From Vitis vinifera (taxonomy: Eukaryota; Streptophyta; Magnoliopsida; Vitales; Vitaceae): a DNA stretch of 64,000 bases. A program made the translations under genes and the position numbers. The notes below the pieces were generated by a model. It was not told the origin of the DNA. It saw nothing but the letters and a program-made list of their open reading frames with translations, and made no database searches. The stretch spans positions 501,001 to 565,000 of the forward strand of contig NC_081820.1 in NCBI RefSeq assembly GCF_030704535.1, in the 5' to 3' direction. This document shows, one piece after another, positions 11,172 to 21,971 of this stretch; the first letter of the stretch is position 1, and the number at the start of each line of letters is the position of its first letter.

Positions 11172-12737
11172 ATGGAGACATGGGTCTACAACATCGTCAT
11201 CTCCCTCTGCGTTGCTGCTTTGCTCAAGTCTCTTTATGATTTCATCTTTCCAAAACTGAACCTACCTCCAGGACCCACCACGGTTCCTTTTGTGGGGAAC
11301 CTGCTATGGCTCCTTAAATCCTTCTCAGAGCTTGAACCAATCCTCCGAAACCTCCACGCCAAGTATGGACCCATCGTCACCCTCCAAATCGGCTCTCGTC
11401 CGGCCATCTTCGTCTCCGCCAACTCCCTCGCCCACCGGACCTTGGTCCAAGATGGTGCCGTTTTCGCTGATCGCCCCAAGGCCCTGCCCACCAACAGAAT
11501 TTTTAGCAGTAATCAGCATAACATCAGCTCCGCGGTCTATGGCCCGACTTGGCGCCGCCTCCGCCGCAACCTCACCGCCGAGATCCTCCACCCTTCACGG
11601 GTGAGAAGCTATTCTCAGGCGCGAAGGTGGGTCTTGGAGATTCTAATCTCTCGGCTCCAAGCACGCTCAGAGTCAGGTGAGGCAGTCCGGGTCGTGGATC
11701 ACTTTCAGTATACTATGTTTTGCTTGCTGGTTCTCATGTGTTTTGGGGACAAGCTTGAGGAGAAGCAGATTCAAGAGATTGAGACGATTCAAAGAATATT
11801 GTTGTTGGGTTTTCCTCGCTTCAATATATTAAACTTCTGGCCTAGGGTGGGAAAGGTATTGTTCCGACATCGTTGGGAGGAGTTGTTCCAGCTTCGCAAG
11901 AAACAGGAAGACATTCTGCTCCCATACATAAGAGCCAGGCAGCAGCTAAAGCAAGAAATCCAAAGCAAACAGCAACAAGACGGCCTTGAATCAGATTCGT
12001 CTCCCTCCTCAAAGAACTATGTTTTGTCGTATGTCGATACTTTGCTGGATCTGCAGCTACCAGAAGAAAACAGGAAACTAAATGATGGAGAGATGGTGAG
12101 TTTGTGCTCAGAGTTTCTCAATGGTGGGACTGATACCACATCCACTGCACTGCAGTGGATCATGGCGAACCTGGTGAAGCACCCGCATATTCAGGCCAAG
12201 CTTTTGGAGGAGATTAGTGGGGTTATGGGGGAAGGGAAGGAAGAGGTGGAGGAGGAAGATTTGCAGAAGATGCCATACTTGAAGGCAGTCATCTTGGAAG
12301 GTCTTAGGCGGCATCCTCCAGGACACTTTGTGTTGCCTCATTCAGTGACCCAAGATATAACCTTTGAAGGGTATGTTATACCCAAGAACGCCTCTCTCAA
12401 TTTCATGGTATCAGAGATGAATTGGAACCCCAAGATATGGGAAGATCCAATGGAGTTCAAGCCAGAGAGGTTCTTGAACAGCAAAGGCAATGGAGATGAA
12501 GTGTTTGATATTACTGGGAGCAGGGAGATTAAGATGATGCCGTTTGGTGCAGGAAGGAGGATATGTCCCGGCCATGGCCTAGCGATGCTGCATCTGGAGT
12601 ATTTTGTGGCCAATTTGGTATGGAGTTTTGAATGGAAGGCTGTGGAGGGAGATGAAGTTGATCTATCAGAGAAGCAGGAGTTCACGGTAGTGATGAAGAA
12701 TCCATTGCAGGTCCACTTGTCTCCACGATGGAAATAA
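11172..12737 (+). CDS. CYP89A-type cytochrome P450, gene 3
   Basis: This is a complete intronless P450 of 521 residues. The open frame extends further left, but only from a non-ATG codon. The first ATG (11172, METWVYN) gives the same N-terminus as genes 2 and 4 and is chosen. It has a hydrophobic anchor (about residues 5-22), a LNLPPGP hinge, I-helix GGTDTT, K-helix [16 protein letters not shown], and haem loop [11 protein letters not shown] with Cys465 (12564-12566). It is closest to gene 4; both carry GGTDTT where genes 1 and 2 carry AGTDTT, and both lack the longer acidic stretch after ERFL. It is an ER monooxygenase of unknown substrate. A large fold-back element starts about 170 bp beyond its stop codon. 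Confidence 0.96.
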   Translation: METWVYNIVISLCVAALLKSLYDFIFPKLNLPPGPTTVPFVGNLLWLLKSFSELEPILRNLHAKYGPIVTLQIGSRPAIFVSANSLAHRTLVQDGAVFADRPKALPTNRIFSSNQHNISSAVYGPTWRRLRRNLTAEILHPSRVRSYSQARRWVLEILISRLQARSESGEAVRVVDHFQYTMFCLLVLMCFGDKLEEKQIQEIETIQRILLLGFPRFNILNFWPRVGKVLFRHRWEELFQLRKKQEDILLPYIRARQQLKQEIQSKQQQDGLESDSSPSSKNYVLSYVDTLLDLQLPEENRKLNDGEMVSLCSEFLNGGTDTTSTALQWIMANLVKHPHIQAKLLEEISGVMGEGKEEVEEEDLQKMPYLKAVILEGLRRHPPGHFVLPHSVTQDITFEGYVIPKNASLNFMVSEMNWNPKIWEDPMEFKPERFLNSKGNGDEVFDITGSREIKMMPFGAGRRICPGHGLAMLHLEYFVANLVWSFEWKAVEGDEVDLSEKQEFTVVMKNPLQVHLSPRWK

Positions 12738-12907
12738 GGCAAAAGTAGATGGCTTTAGGAGACCACCACTGCACCAAAGTCCATCACTAGTTACTATAAT
12801 CATCAATAATATGCCTGTCACAACAGCTTTGAATGTTAGAATGAGCTCTCTTATAATGTTTGGATCTGAAGCATATAATATTGTATATGTGAAAAGCTTA
12901 CCAGTCA

Positions 12908-13317
12908 TGGTGTCAAGGGGACTTTTCTCAATAGTACCATAATTTAAAAAAGTTATGCTTAAATTATTATAGTAGAAGAAGTTATTACAAATATATGATA
13001 GTTTTTGCAACCTAGGAAAGAGGAGAGAGGAGAGAGGGTGAACGGATAAATTTTTTTTTAAACCAAAATTATCTTTTCAAATTTCAAAAGATGAAATCGT
13101 CTTTTCAAAAGATGATTTTAAAAAAAATTCAAAAGGGAAATTGTCTCTTCAAGATACGAGTTCCATGAAAAAAAAAATATTTAAAAAAAAAAAAAAATCC
13201 CCATTTATAAAAAAAAAAGACAAAAAAGAAAAAAAAAAAGTCCTCAAGGGAAGTCTCGTCTCTTCAAGAGACGACTTCCATGAAGAAAAATATATATATA
13301 TTTTTTTAAAAAAAATC

Positions 13318-13348
<31 letters not shown>

Positions 13349-13705
13349 CCAATTCCTCAAGGGAACTCGTCTCTTGAAGAGACGAGTTCCTTGAGGAATT
13401 TTTTTTTTTTTAATTTGGGAATTTTTAAAAAAAATATATATATATTTTTTTTATGGAACTCGTCTCTTAAAGAGACGATTTCCCTTTTGAATTTTTTTTA
13501 AAATCGTTTTTTGAAAAGACGATTTCGTCTTTTGAAATTTGAAAAGATGATTTTGGCTTTAAAAAAAATTTATCCGTTCACCCTCTCTCCTCTCTCCTAG
13601 GTGGCAAAAACTACCATATATTTGTAATAACTTCTTCTACTACAATAATTTAAGCATAACTTTTTTAAATTACCGTACTATGAGAAAAGTCCGTCAAGTT
13701 GGTTA
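12908..13705. mobile_element. Fold-back element (long inverted repeat)
   Basis: The left arm (about 12908-13370) and right arm (about 13377-13705) are near-perfect reverse complements. Matching blocks include GGACTTTTCTCA, AAGTTATGCTTAAATTATT, GAGAGGAGAGAGGGTGAACG and GAGACGAGTTCC. They meet in a palindrome centred at about 13375 (CTCGTCTCTTGAAGAGACGAG). The left arm is longer because an internal A-rich block with a CGTCTCTTCAAGAGACG hairpin is repeated. No coding capacity is seen. It resembles a fold-back or MULE-type non-autonomous element; the family and target duplication were not established. Confidence 0.8.
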
Positions 13706-13819
13706 GGACATATACAGATACCGAAATGTGTGGTAGAGGCACATGAACCCATGTTTAATTCCTACCTCTACTTGAATACCTTGAATTACTCAGTTATTAA
13801 ATTAATAAATAAATAAATC

Positions 13820-14060
13820 TCAATAAATGAAAGCCATATTTGAGTCTTACTCTTAAAAATTCCAGAAATGGGACCCCAGGTGTGGACGTGTATCAAATTC
13901 TCAGTAAGGAGGCAGACCTCTACCATGCCAAGTTCAAGTTCTCTCTTCTGGGAACTAACGGCTTAGGAAATGCTGAATATATCTGCAAAGCCCTGATTCA
14001 TAAGCTCTAAAGCATGAGCCACAATGTTCAAGCTAAAAATGTCAAAAATCACATGAAAGT
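13820..14060. repeat. P450 array 3' module, copy 1
   Basis: This block (AATGAAAG...TTGAGTCTTACTC through GGGACCC, GTGTGGACGTGTATC, CAGACCTCTACCATG to AAGCTCTAAAGCATGAGCC) recurs at 18330-18560 after P450 gene 4, at high identity by eye. It marks the duplicated unit that carried genes 3 and 4. Confidence 0.75.
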
Positions 14061-14212
14061 GGATTTGAATGCTTAGTCCAACTGTTTCACATCTTTGAAA
14101 GATCTATTTATTTCCTTCCAAACAACACAAAACACATACAAGGAAGCCACGCTTTTTTCCATTTCTTTCCTACAATGGATCTGTGCCAAAGAGAAAGGGT
14201 TCTTCTCACAAC

Positions 14213-14760
14213 TAGGGATGGCAACGGGGCGGGTTCGGGGCGGGGCGCCCCCCTCCCAACCCCGCCCCGTTTATTTAAACCAATTCCCATCCCCGTCCCA
14301 TTTAAAAAATTAAACGGGGCGGGGCGGGGTGGGCGGGTATGCTACATTCCCATACCCGCCCCGTTTAATTTTTTATTTAATTTTAATTTTAATTTTTTTA
14401 AAAAATTACTTTTAAATTTTTTTAATTATATTAAAATAAATATATTTTATAAATAATTAAATAATTATATTTTTTATAACTTATTTTATTAAAAATAATT
14501 TATTATTATCTATATATTAAAAATAATAAAATAAAAATTAAATTAAATTAATTTTAAATTTTAAATTAAATTAAATTTTAATTTTAATTTTATATATAAT
14601 CGGGGCGGGGCGGGGCGGGGTGGGGCAATACCCGAACCCGCCCCGGGTTTCAAAAAAAATCCCAAACCCGTCCCATACCCGTTTAGAAAAATAATATCCC
14701 ACCCCATTAGGGGCGGGGCGGGGCGGGTACCCGAAATGACCCGCCCCATTGCCATCCCTA
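14213..14760. mobile_element. hAT-type MITE with perfect 8-bp target duplication
   Basis: The 548-bp element begins TAGGGATGGCAA and ends with its complement TTGCCATCCCTA. It is flanked on both sides by CTCACAAC (14205-14212 and 14761-14768). The subterminal parts are packed with GGGGCGGGGC and its complement CCCGCCCCG, around an AT-rich core. There is no transposase. The 8-bp duplication and the terminal inverted repeats indicate the hAT superfamily. Confidence 0.93.
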
Positions 14761-14768
14761 CTCACAAC

Positions 14769-15100
14769 ACCCAAACCACTCCAAACAGTCAAAAAAGGGT
14801 TAATTTCATTGAGTGTAAATACATTAAGTCATGACAAGTTTCACATTTCATAAGTTAGCACCCTATAAATATATTTCATATATAAATTTTATTTTTTAAA
14901 GAATAAAATTTAGTTTTTAGAGAATTATTAAACACTCCTATTTAAAATATTTTTATTTAAAATCTCTCTAAAAAATAAATTTGTTAAACAGAATAAATTT
15001 ATAAAGGTGCTAATCGAGGAAATTTGAAATCAATAGTGGTTGGGTGTATTTACACCAAACCTCGGGGGGCCTTTATGAAATTAACCCACCAAAAAATTTG
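14769..15100. other. Spacer without recognisable gene
   Basis: AT-rich sequence in which I see no gene. It includes a GGTTAATTTCATTGAGTGTAA segment and a partial inverse (GGGGCCTTTATGAAATTAACCC) at 15065-15087, which may be the ends of another small inserted element of about 290 bp. Confidence 0.4.
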
Positions 15101-15660
15101 CTGCCTTAGAATGCTTGCGTTTGGGCATTAAAGGAAGATGTGATCAGTCAAATTTTCATCCACTTTGCACATGAAACAGCTGTTCGGGATTACAGGGGAG
15201 CAGAACAAAATGCAATTCATCTATCAAATAAGTGGACAGTTTTCAAAAGCTAGATGGAGTTATAACCCATTTGGCACCACAAGCAACCAGAATGATGTCT
15301 AGCAGCAGTTGTAATAGCTCCACGGCTGTGTGAACTCCATCAACCAGAGAAGCCCAATTTACTCTTCAATCTACAAAGTCAATTCAAAGAACTGATCAAT
15401 ACTGGATGATAGCGAATTTAGGGGCCCATCTCATGAACCTCGTGGGATTTTTTTCTCCCTATAATGACAATGATGCACAGCCTACTACAGCCGGTAGTCA
15501 TTCAAAAATTTTGAAAAATTTCAGCTGGACCATCCTGAAAATATAAGATAAAAAGAATTATTATGTCTGTCCAAGAAGTTTCTTCATCATCACATTCATC
15601 CATACAGAAATCTGCTCTGAACAGACATTAAATTATAACTTATCTTTCATATCTTTTTTT
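15100..15660. repeat. P450 array spacer module, copy 1
   Basis: This block matches 18950-19570 in order and content. Both contain CAAATAAGTGGA, AGATGGAGTTAT, AGCAGCAGTTGTAATAG, ATCAATAC(T/C)GGA, TCGTGGG or a close variant, CATCCTGAAAATATAAGATAAA and AAGTTTCTT. No P450 coding sequence follows directly in either copy. Confidence 0.75.
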
Positions 15661-15689
15661 CAGCTCTAACAAAATCTTTCCATAGAACA

Positions 15690-16593
15690 TAGGGATTTTC
15701 GATGGATCCAAGAAGTTATGGCTCATGAAGAAACAATCAAACCTATATGACCTATATATTCTTTTTCATCTACAAAAGCTTCATCAAGGATGAGGTAGAC
15801 AACACCATCCCAGGACAGGCTAGAGCAATGAAAAATAATAAAAAATAAGGCCTATGCCATGATTTGACAAAAACTTCAATCAATATTTAGTTTTTTCTGC
15901 TATAACGTTAGCATCACCCATAACTCAATGTCCCAACAGTCAGCTGACAGTCAGTAATGCTAAATAAACTGATCATATAAACCCTTACTTTCTTCCATCT
16001 TTGTAATTAAAGTAACAATGACATGGGGGCAGAACAATATGCAATTCATCTGTCAACTAAGCCAAAAAGTTCCATTAGCTAGATGGAGTTTATTACCAAT
16101 TTGGCACCACAAGTAACCAGAACTGCCTTAAAACAGCAGTGGTAGAAGCTTTTGATTAGCCCAGAGCCGTGAATAGAAAACCATGAACCCCATCAACCAG
16201 TTAAGCCCAATCCAAGCTTTTGATTGTTGCCACAGTTGTGCGTAGGAAACTATGAACTCCATGGCCAGTGAAGCATAATCTGGTTTTCAATTTACAGAGT
16301 CAATTCTAAGAACCAATCAACAGGGACAATAACAATGTTTAGGATACAAACAAAAGGCAACAAGCAAAATAGGATACTAATTAATTATAATATGTAATTG
16401 ATATGTAGATAAATAGGCCACATGTGTATGTCGCTGTCTCTGGAGTCGTGTTTGAGAAAATTAATATACGTCATAGTATTAGCATAGCAATTTATCCCTA
16501 CCACCCAATATATCTAATCCAGAAAGCAGTAGCACAGCCCAGAAGAAGAGCAAGTTCTTCATCTTAGAGATTGGATTGGATTTGATAACTAAA
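15690..16593 (+). promoter_or_regulatory. Upstream region of P450 gene 4
   Basis: The left half repeats the GAAGAAACAATCAAA and GGATGAGG module of the gene 2/3 spacer. The right half (16270-16420) repeats the CCAATCAAC, TTTAGGATA, CAAAAGGC module that precedes gene 3. A TTGATATGTAGATAAATAGG stretch at 16399-16418 is the only TATA-like candidate. Confidence 0.5.
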
Positions 16594-18150
16594 ATGGAGA
16601 TATGGCTGTTCATCATCATCTCCCTCTGTGTTGCTACTCTCCTCAAATCTCTCTATGATTTCCTCTTTCCAAAACGAAAGCTCCCACCAGGACCCACCAC
16701 GGTTCCTATCATTGGGAACTTGCAATGGCTCCTTATATCGTCCTTGGAGCTTGAACCAATCCTCCGAAACCTACACACCAAGTATGGCCCAATCATCACT
16801 CTCCAAATGGGCTTTCACCCGGCCATCTTCATCTCCACCAACTCCCTTGCCCACAAGATGTTGGTCCAAAATGGTGTCGTTTTTGCTAATCGTCCTGAGG
16901 GGCCAGCCAACAGAATTGTAAACAGTAATCAGCATAACATCGCCTCAGCCATATATGGCCCAACCTGGCGTCTCCTCCGCCGCAACCTCACTGCTGAGAT
17001 CCTGCACCCTTCACGCGTGAGAAACTACTCTCACGCACGAAAGTGGGTCCTGGAGGTTCTAATCTCTCGGCTTCAAGGCCACTCAGAATCAGGTGAGTCA
17101 GTCCAGGTGGTGGATCACTTCCGGTATGCTATGTTTTGCTTACTGGTTCTCATGTGTTTTGGGGACAAGCTTGAGGAAAAACAAATCCAAGAGATTGAGA
17201 CGATTCAACGACGATTGTTGTTGGGCTTTCCTCGCTTCAACATATTAAATTTCTGGCCTAGGGTGGGAAAGGTATTGTTCCGGAGTCGTTGGGAGGAGTT
17301 GTTCCAGCTTCGCAAAAATCAGGAAGACACTCTGCTCCCATACATAAGAGCCAGGCAGCGACTAAAGCAAGAAATTCAAAGCAAACAGAACCAAGACAGC
17401 CAGGAGTCAGGTTCATCTTCCTCAAAGAACTATGTCTTGTCATACGTCGATACTTTGCTGGACCTGCAACTGCCAGAAGAGAAGAGGAAGCTAAACGAAG
17501 GAGAGATGATTGGTTTGTGCTCAGAGTTTCTTGATGGTGGGACTGACACTACATCCACTGCACTGCAGTGGATCATGGCCAACATAGTGAAGTACCCACA
17601 TATTCAGAGGAAGCTCTTTGAGGAGATTAATGGGGTTGTGGGGGAAGGGAAGGAAGAGGTGGAGGAGGAAGATTTGAAGAAGATGCCATACTTGAAGGCA
17701 GTGATCTTGGAAGGTCTGAGGCGGCATCCTCCGGGACACTTTGTGTCGCCTCATTCAGTGACCCAAGTTATAACCTTTGAAGGGTATGTTATACCCAAGA
17801 ACGCCTCTCTCAATTTCACGGTATCAGAGATGAATTGGAACCCCAAGATATGGGAAGATCCAATGAAGTTCAAGCCAGAGAGGTTCTTAAACAGCAAAGG
17901 CAATGGAGATGAAGTGTTTGATATAACTGGGAGCAGGGAGATTAAGATGATGCCGTTTGGTGCAGGAAGAAGGATATGTCCTGGGTATGGCTTAGCGATG
18001 CTGCATCTGGAGTATTTCGTGGCCAATTTGGTTTGGAGTTTTGAATGGAAGGCTATGGATGGAGATGAGGTTGATCTGTCAGAGAAGGAGGAATTCACAG
18101 TGGTGATGAAGAATCCATTGCAGATTCACTTATGTCCACGATGGAAATAA
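16594..18150 (+). CDS. CYP89A-type cytochrome P450, gene 4
   Basis: This is a complete intronless P450 of 518 residues. ATG 16594 (MEIWLFI) is chosen because it aligns with the starts of genes 2 and 3; codons upstream in frame are non-ATG. It has an N-terminal membrane anchor, a RKLPPGP hinge, I-helix GGTDTT, K-helix [16 protein letters not shown], and haem loop [11 protein letters not shown] with Cys462 (17977-17979). It pairs with gene 3. Two changes stand out just after the K-helix, in the region known in P450s as substrate recognition site 5. Ser385 replaces the Leu of the other three genes (FVSPHSV against FVLPHSV), and Val392 replaces an Asp. This suggests a different or relaxed substrate pocket. 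No stop or frameshift is seen. Confidence 0.96.
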   Translation: MEIWLFIIISLCVATLLKSLYDFLFPKRKLPPGPTTVPIIGNLQWLLISSLELEPILRNLHTKYGPIITLQMGFHPAIFISTNSLAHKMLVQNGVVFANRPEGPANRIVNSNQHNIASAIYGPTWRLLRRNLTAEILHPSRVRNYSHARKWVLEVLISRLQGHSESGESVQVVDHFRYAMFCLLVLMCFGDKLEEKQIQEIETIQRRLLLGFPRFNILNFWPRVGKVLFRSRWEELFQLRKNQEDTLLPYIRARQRLKQEIQSKQNQDSQESGSSSSKNYVLSYVDTLLDLQLPEEKRKLNEGEMIGLCSEFLDGGTDTTSTALQWIMANIVKYPHIQRKLFEEINGVVGEGKEEVEEEDLKKMPYLKAVILEGLRRHPPGHFVSPHSVTQVITFEGYVIPKNASLNFTVSEMNWNPKIWEDPMKFKPERFLNSKGNGDEVFDITGSREIKMMPFGAGRRICPGYGLAMLHLEYFVANLVWSFEWKAMDGDEVDLSEKEEFTVVMKNPLQIHLCPRWK

Positions 18151-18329
18151 GGTAAAAGTGGATGGCTTTAGGAGACCACCAATGCATCAACTTCATTATT
18201 AGTTTATTATCATCATAACTAATGTGCCTATCACAACAACTTTGAATTTCACAATGAGCACCCTTGTACTGTATGACTTGAACTATATAATATAATATAT
18301 TTGCAGAATATGAGAGGTATATTCTCAAT

Positions 18330-18595
18330 AAATGAAATGCAAACTTTAGTCTTACTCATGATAATTCCAAAGATGGGACCCTGGGTGTGGACTTGTATCC
18401 AATTCTCAATAATCAGACAGACCTCTACCATGTCAAGTTCTCTCCTCAGCTTCCAAGAAGGAGCTAGCTGCTCGGAAAATGCACAATATGTCTGCAAAGT
18501 CCTGATCCATAAGCTCCAAAGCATAAGCCACAATGTTCAAGTTAAAAATTTCTTAAATCACTTTGCAATGGTTATGACACAGTCAAAATTTTAGA
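18330..18595. repeat. P450 array 3' module, copy 2
   Basis: Second copy of the block at 13820-14060 (GGGACCC, GTGTGGACTTGTATCC, CAGACCTCTACCATG, GCTCCAAAGCATAAGCC). It lies about 180 bp beyond the stop of gene 4, as copy 1 lies downstream of gene 3. Confidence 0.75.
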
Positions 18596-18949
18596 AAGAA
18601 CAAAAATCCCTCTCACACTCACCTCTTTATCTTTAACTTTATTAGTTCCATTTTCCAGTTCCCATCAATTTAAGAGAAGTGGTCATCTTTCTTCTTTGTA
18701 TATACCTCTTGGTTGGTATTCCTAGTTGGTTGGCTAAATTACACCTTTTATGGAAGAGCTATGAAAAGAGGGAGAGGGAGGAAGGGGGAAATTGCAATCA
18801 ACAATGGTCTAAGCATTTCTATATCAAGAATTGTATTATGCAGATAACATTTCAAATCAATATGCAGTTTCTTTTGCTTTGATTTGATTTTATGTTGGCA
18901 TCACCCTTAAATCAATGTCTCAATTAGCCATTGCATGTTGTAACAGAGT

Positions 18950-19610
18950 AGTTTGCAAAACCAACACAAGAGAAGGTTTAAGTCAGCCGGTAGTAATGCA
19001 ATGCCAATAAACCAATCTTATAGACAATTATTTTCTTCCACCTTTATCATTGAAGTATCAGGTGAAGAAGTAAATAACATGAGGGCAGAACAAAATACAA
19101 TTCATATTTCAAATAAGTGGAAAATTCTCAATATCTAGATGGAGTTATTATCTATTCAGCACAAGGAACCAGAAGGATGCTTATAGCAGCAGTTGTAATA
19201 GTTTTGGATTGTTCCCACAACTCTGTGAACTCCAACAAACAGTGAAGCCCCATTTAGTTTTCAATCTACGAAATCAGTTCAAAGAAATAATCAATACCGG
19301 ACGATAACGACTTTGGGGTCCATCTTATAGAATCTTGTGAACCTCATGGGATTTTTTTACCTATAAACGTGGTTTTCCCCCCTATAACAACTATGATGCA
19401 CATTCTACTTCAGCCAGAAGTCATCCAAACATTTTGAAAATTTTTATCAAGGTCATCCTGAAAATATAAGATAAAAGAATTGATTATCTAGGTCTAAGAA
19501 GTTTCTTTCATTGTCACATTCATCCATACTACCTGCTTCGAAAGCACATCAAATTATAATTTTATATTTCATTTTTTTTCCCTCAAATCTGACAAAATTA
19601 TTTCCAATAA
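18950..19610. repeat. P450 array spacer module, copy 2, without a gene
   Basis: Second copy of the module at 15100-15660. In copy 1 the module is followed within 1 kb by gene 4. Here no P450 follows; 19610-20240 is unrelated sequence. This is the right-hand edge of the recognisable array. Confidence 0.7.
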
Positions 19611-20239
19611 TAAGGATAATTTACATTTAACAAGGCCATATAGAAAGGAAGAAACCCACTAGTACACCCAAAAAGAAGAGGGCCAACCCATGTAAATATA
19701 AAAAAAAAATACAATTACAAGGTTAGCACACTCAGATGAGAAGACTTCACCATGACTCAACTTATTCACAAAATCCACAAAAGAAAGAATATCCACAATA
19801 AAAGAGTGCAAAGCCAAATAATAACAAATTCAGAACCAAACCCAATGTGTTTTCCCCCCTCAAAACAATGGATGTAACTCTAGGTATACTTTGTACATAC
19901 AAATCCTCCCAGTGTCATCTCAGTCCAGCATACAAGTAACTGCATGGTTAAAGCTTGATAGAAAATTTTGAGCTCATAATATGCATCACATTGCACGTGT
20001 CCTAAAAGGTTCCAACCTATCTCAACCAAAAATAAACGATGGTAGTGCATTCAATAATAAGGGCATCCACAAATTGTTCCAAGTGTGTTCCCACTTCCCT
20101 GATTCAGAAGTATTAACAAGAATTTCAGTAACACAATAGAAGAAGTGAAAATATTAGAATGCAAAAATAATAGGAAACTAGAAGCAAAATATATTTGGAC
20201 TAAAAAAATTATTATCTTTGTAAAATGGAAGCTATACAC
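19611..20239. other. Spacer, no gene recognised
   Basis: Moderately AT-rich sequence with a patch reading like an old retroelement (GGAAGAAACCCACTAGTACACC and onward). I see no intact gene or RNA in it. Confidence 0.35.
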
Positions 20240-20334
20240 CTGCTGTCAGCCCCTTAGCCCCTTGACTTAACCATGGAGGAATAGGCCTCATGGGTAGGCC
20301 TTGCACCCATGCGAGCTTAGGATGAAAGCAGGGT

Positions 20335-20535
20335 AAGCCAGGAGGTTTGGTGGTTCAAACTCCAGGGGCTATGTGAGGAGGCCGCGGGCGAGCCAGACAC
20401 GCACCGCGCGTGCACCGTGGGCGAGCTAGACGCGCACCACGAGCGAGCCAGACACGCACCGCAAACAGGCCAAACACGCACCGTGGGCAGGCCAGACGGT
20501 CACCGCGCATGCACCGCGAGCGGGCCAGAGGATCA
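20335..20535. repeat. GC-rich minisatellite
   Basis: A degenerate tandem array stands out against the AT-rich surroundings. About six to eight units of 22-26 bp are built on GCGAGCCAGACACGCACCG, with variants such as GGCAGGCCAGACGGTCACCG and GCGTGCACCGTGGGCGAG. Just before it, GGTTCAAACTCC (20351-20362) looks like a pol III B box. With the preceding GGTAGGCCTTGCACCCATGCG this may be the head of a tRNA-derived SINE, but no clear A box at the right distance was found. Confidence 0.65.
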
Positions 20536-20559
20536 CACTTTGTCTACGATTGACTTCAT

Positions 20560-21370
20560 AGATTAGTTGTTTGTCAAGCAAGGGGAAGGCCTTTTTTATC
20601 TTCTTACCACCTAATTTTTTTTGGATGTTGTTTGTATACTTCGTGTGTACTACTTTCGCCGCTTTTAGGCATTTCTAATGCAAGTCCTTTATTTACCTAT
20701 CAAAATAAAAAAGTAAGGAAAAGTAATTTGGACAGATTCAAACAACAGTTTTTTCTATTAAATCTCCCTATTTGTTTTAGAACTAGGTGATCAAGTATCT
20801 TCCCAACAAGCATAATTAAAATTCACAGGTCTCGTATAAAGCGATTATTTTTTGGCGAAGGAGCTAGTTAGAGAAGGTGTTGACATTAAATCAACTTCAA
20901 AAGAGAGGATTGTCTCTAATGAATAGATATTTTCTCTATGAAGACAAAGAAGAATCAATTGATCGCATTCTCATTCATTGTGCCAAAACAAGGGTTTTAT
21001 GATAGTTCATCTTTTCTTTATTTAGCATAGTTGAGGTGTTCCATTCCATGGTTAAAGAGACCCTTTTAAGTTGGCATAATTACTTTGTAGGAAGAAAATG
21101 TAAGAAGGTATAGAGAACCACACCTCTATGTATTTTTATCAAAAGCTGAAATCTCCATTCCTAATTAATATTTTATTATAAGTTTGGTTGTATGTAAAAC
21201 AAAGCTCAATGTCTTTAGTTGATTTTGTAGATTGGTTGAGATCTAGCAAAGGAAGAGACTTGTTTTTTGCATTCTCTCTTTTTTGGGATAGCCTCTTGGT
21301 GCCCATTGTAAATGTTTTGTGTATTTTGGTGTACTTTTTTGCCACATCAATAAATTTTTATCACATATCA
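20560..21370 (+). mobile_element. L1-type LINE 3' remnants
   Basis: The segment to about 20720 resembles a plant LINE 3' tail (CTTTTAGGCATTTCTAATGC...TTTACCTATCAAAA). From about 20850 to 21370 a second, decayed LINE 3' end follows. It shows traces of the reverse-transcriptase zinc-binding end (HSHSLCQNK, SLVDFVDWL) and ends ATCAATAAATTTTTATCA. Multiple stops and frame changes are present. It carries no function. Confidence 0.6.
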
Positions 21371-21971
21371 TAAATAGTTATATAACATAATACCAAAAAA
21401 AATATGATTACTCTTTAGACAAACCACTAGTAAAAGGACAAAAGAAAGCAAGGCTTACTGCTAAAATTTCTCACTTAAATCCACATTAGTACCTGACATT
21501 AATCAAGAACTCAGCTCCTGGAGTCCAGCCAATAAGATCATAGATTTAAAGCTCCCTTGTGTGTAATAACTTCCATTGGGAAGGAGAAGCTGTTACATAA
21601 ATTTAAGAACCTATAGAGGGAGGAAAAGGCATTCCATCCTCTTATAACCCATGTTATGGACTGTATTTTGGCATTCTCTCCTGCAACATCACGATTTATC
21701 CCTGCTCTGGCAATATATATATTGTCTTTGTAACTCAAACAAGCAACAGTTCCAATGATTTAACATTTACTTACTCAACAATGGTACTCAATTACTCAGG
21801 TACAAATTCCATTTCGCTTCAGACCGCAGATTTAAAAGCTCAAAGTTTCTACATTGGGTTTCTCCTCTACAGCCTTCCCCTATCTGAATTCTGGATACCC
21901 CCTTCTAATCAAACCAAACTCAACGAATGTATGCATCAGTTTTGCAATTTCCCATGAATTTCTCGCATCAA

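Noticed and set aside
14108-14456. Overlapping Gly/Pro/Arg-rich frames at 14.1-14.5 kb
   Set aside because: They come from the GGGGCGGG arrays of the hAT MITE.
8264-18150. Upstream non-ATG extensions of P450 genes 3 and 4
   Set aside because: The extra residues start at TTG codons and are absent from gene 2; plant translation would start at the aligned ATGs.
20240-20365. Possible tRNA gene (GGTTCAAACTCC)
   Set aside because: A B-box-like sequence only; no A box at tRNA distance and no cloverleaf.
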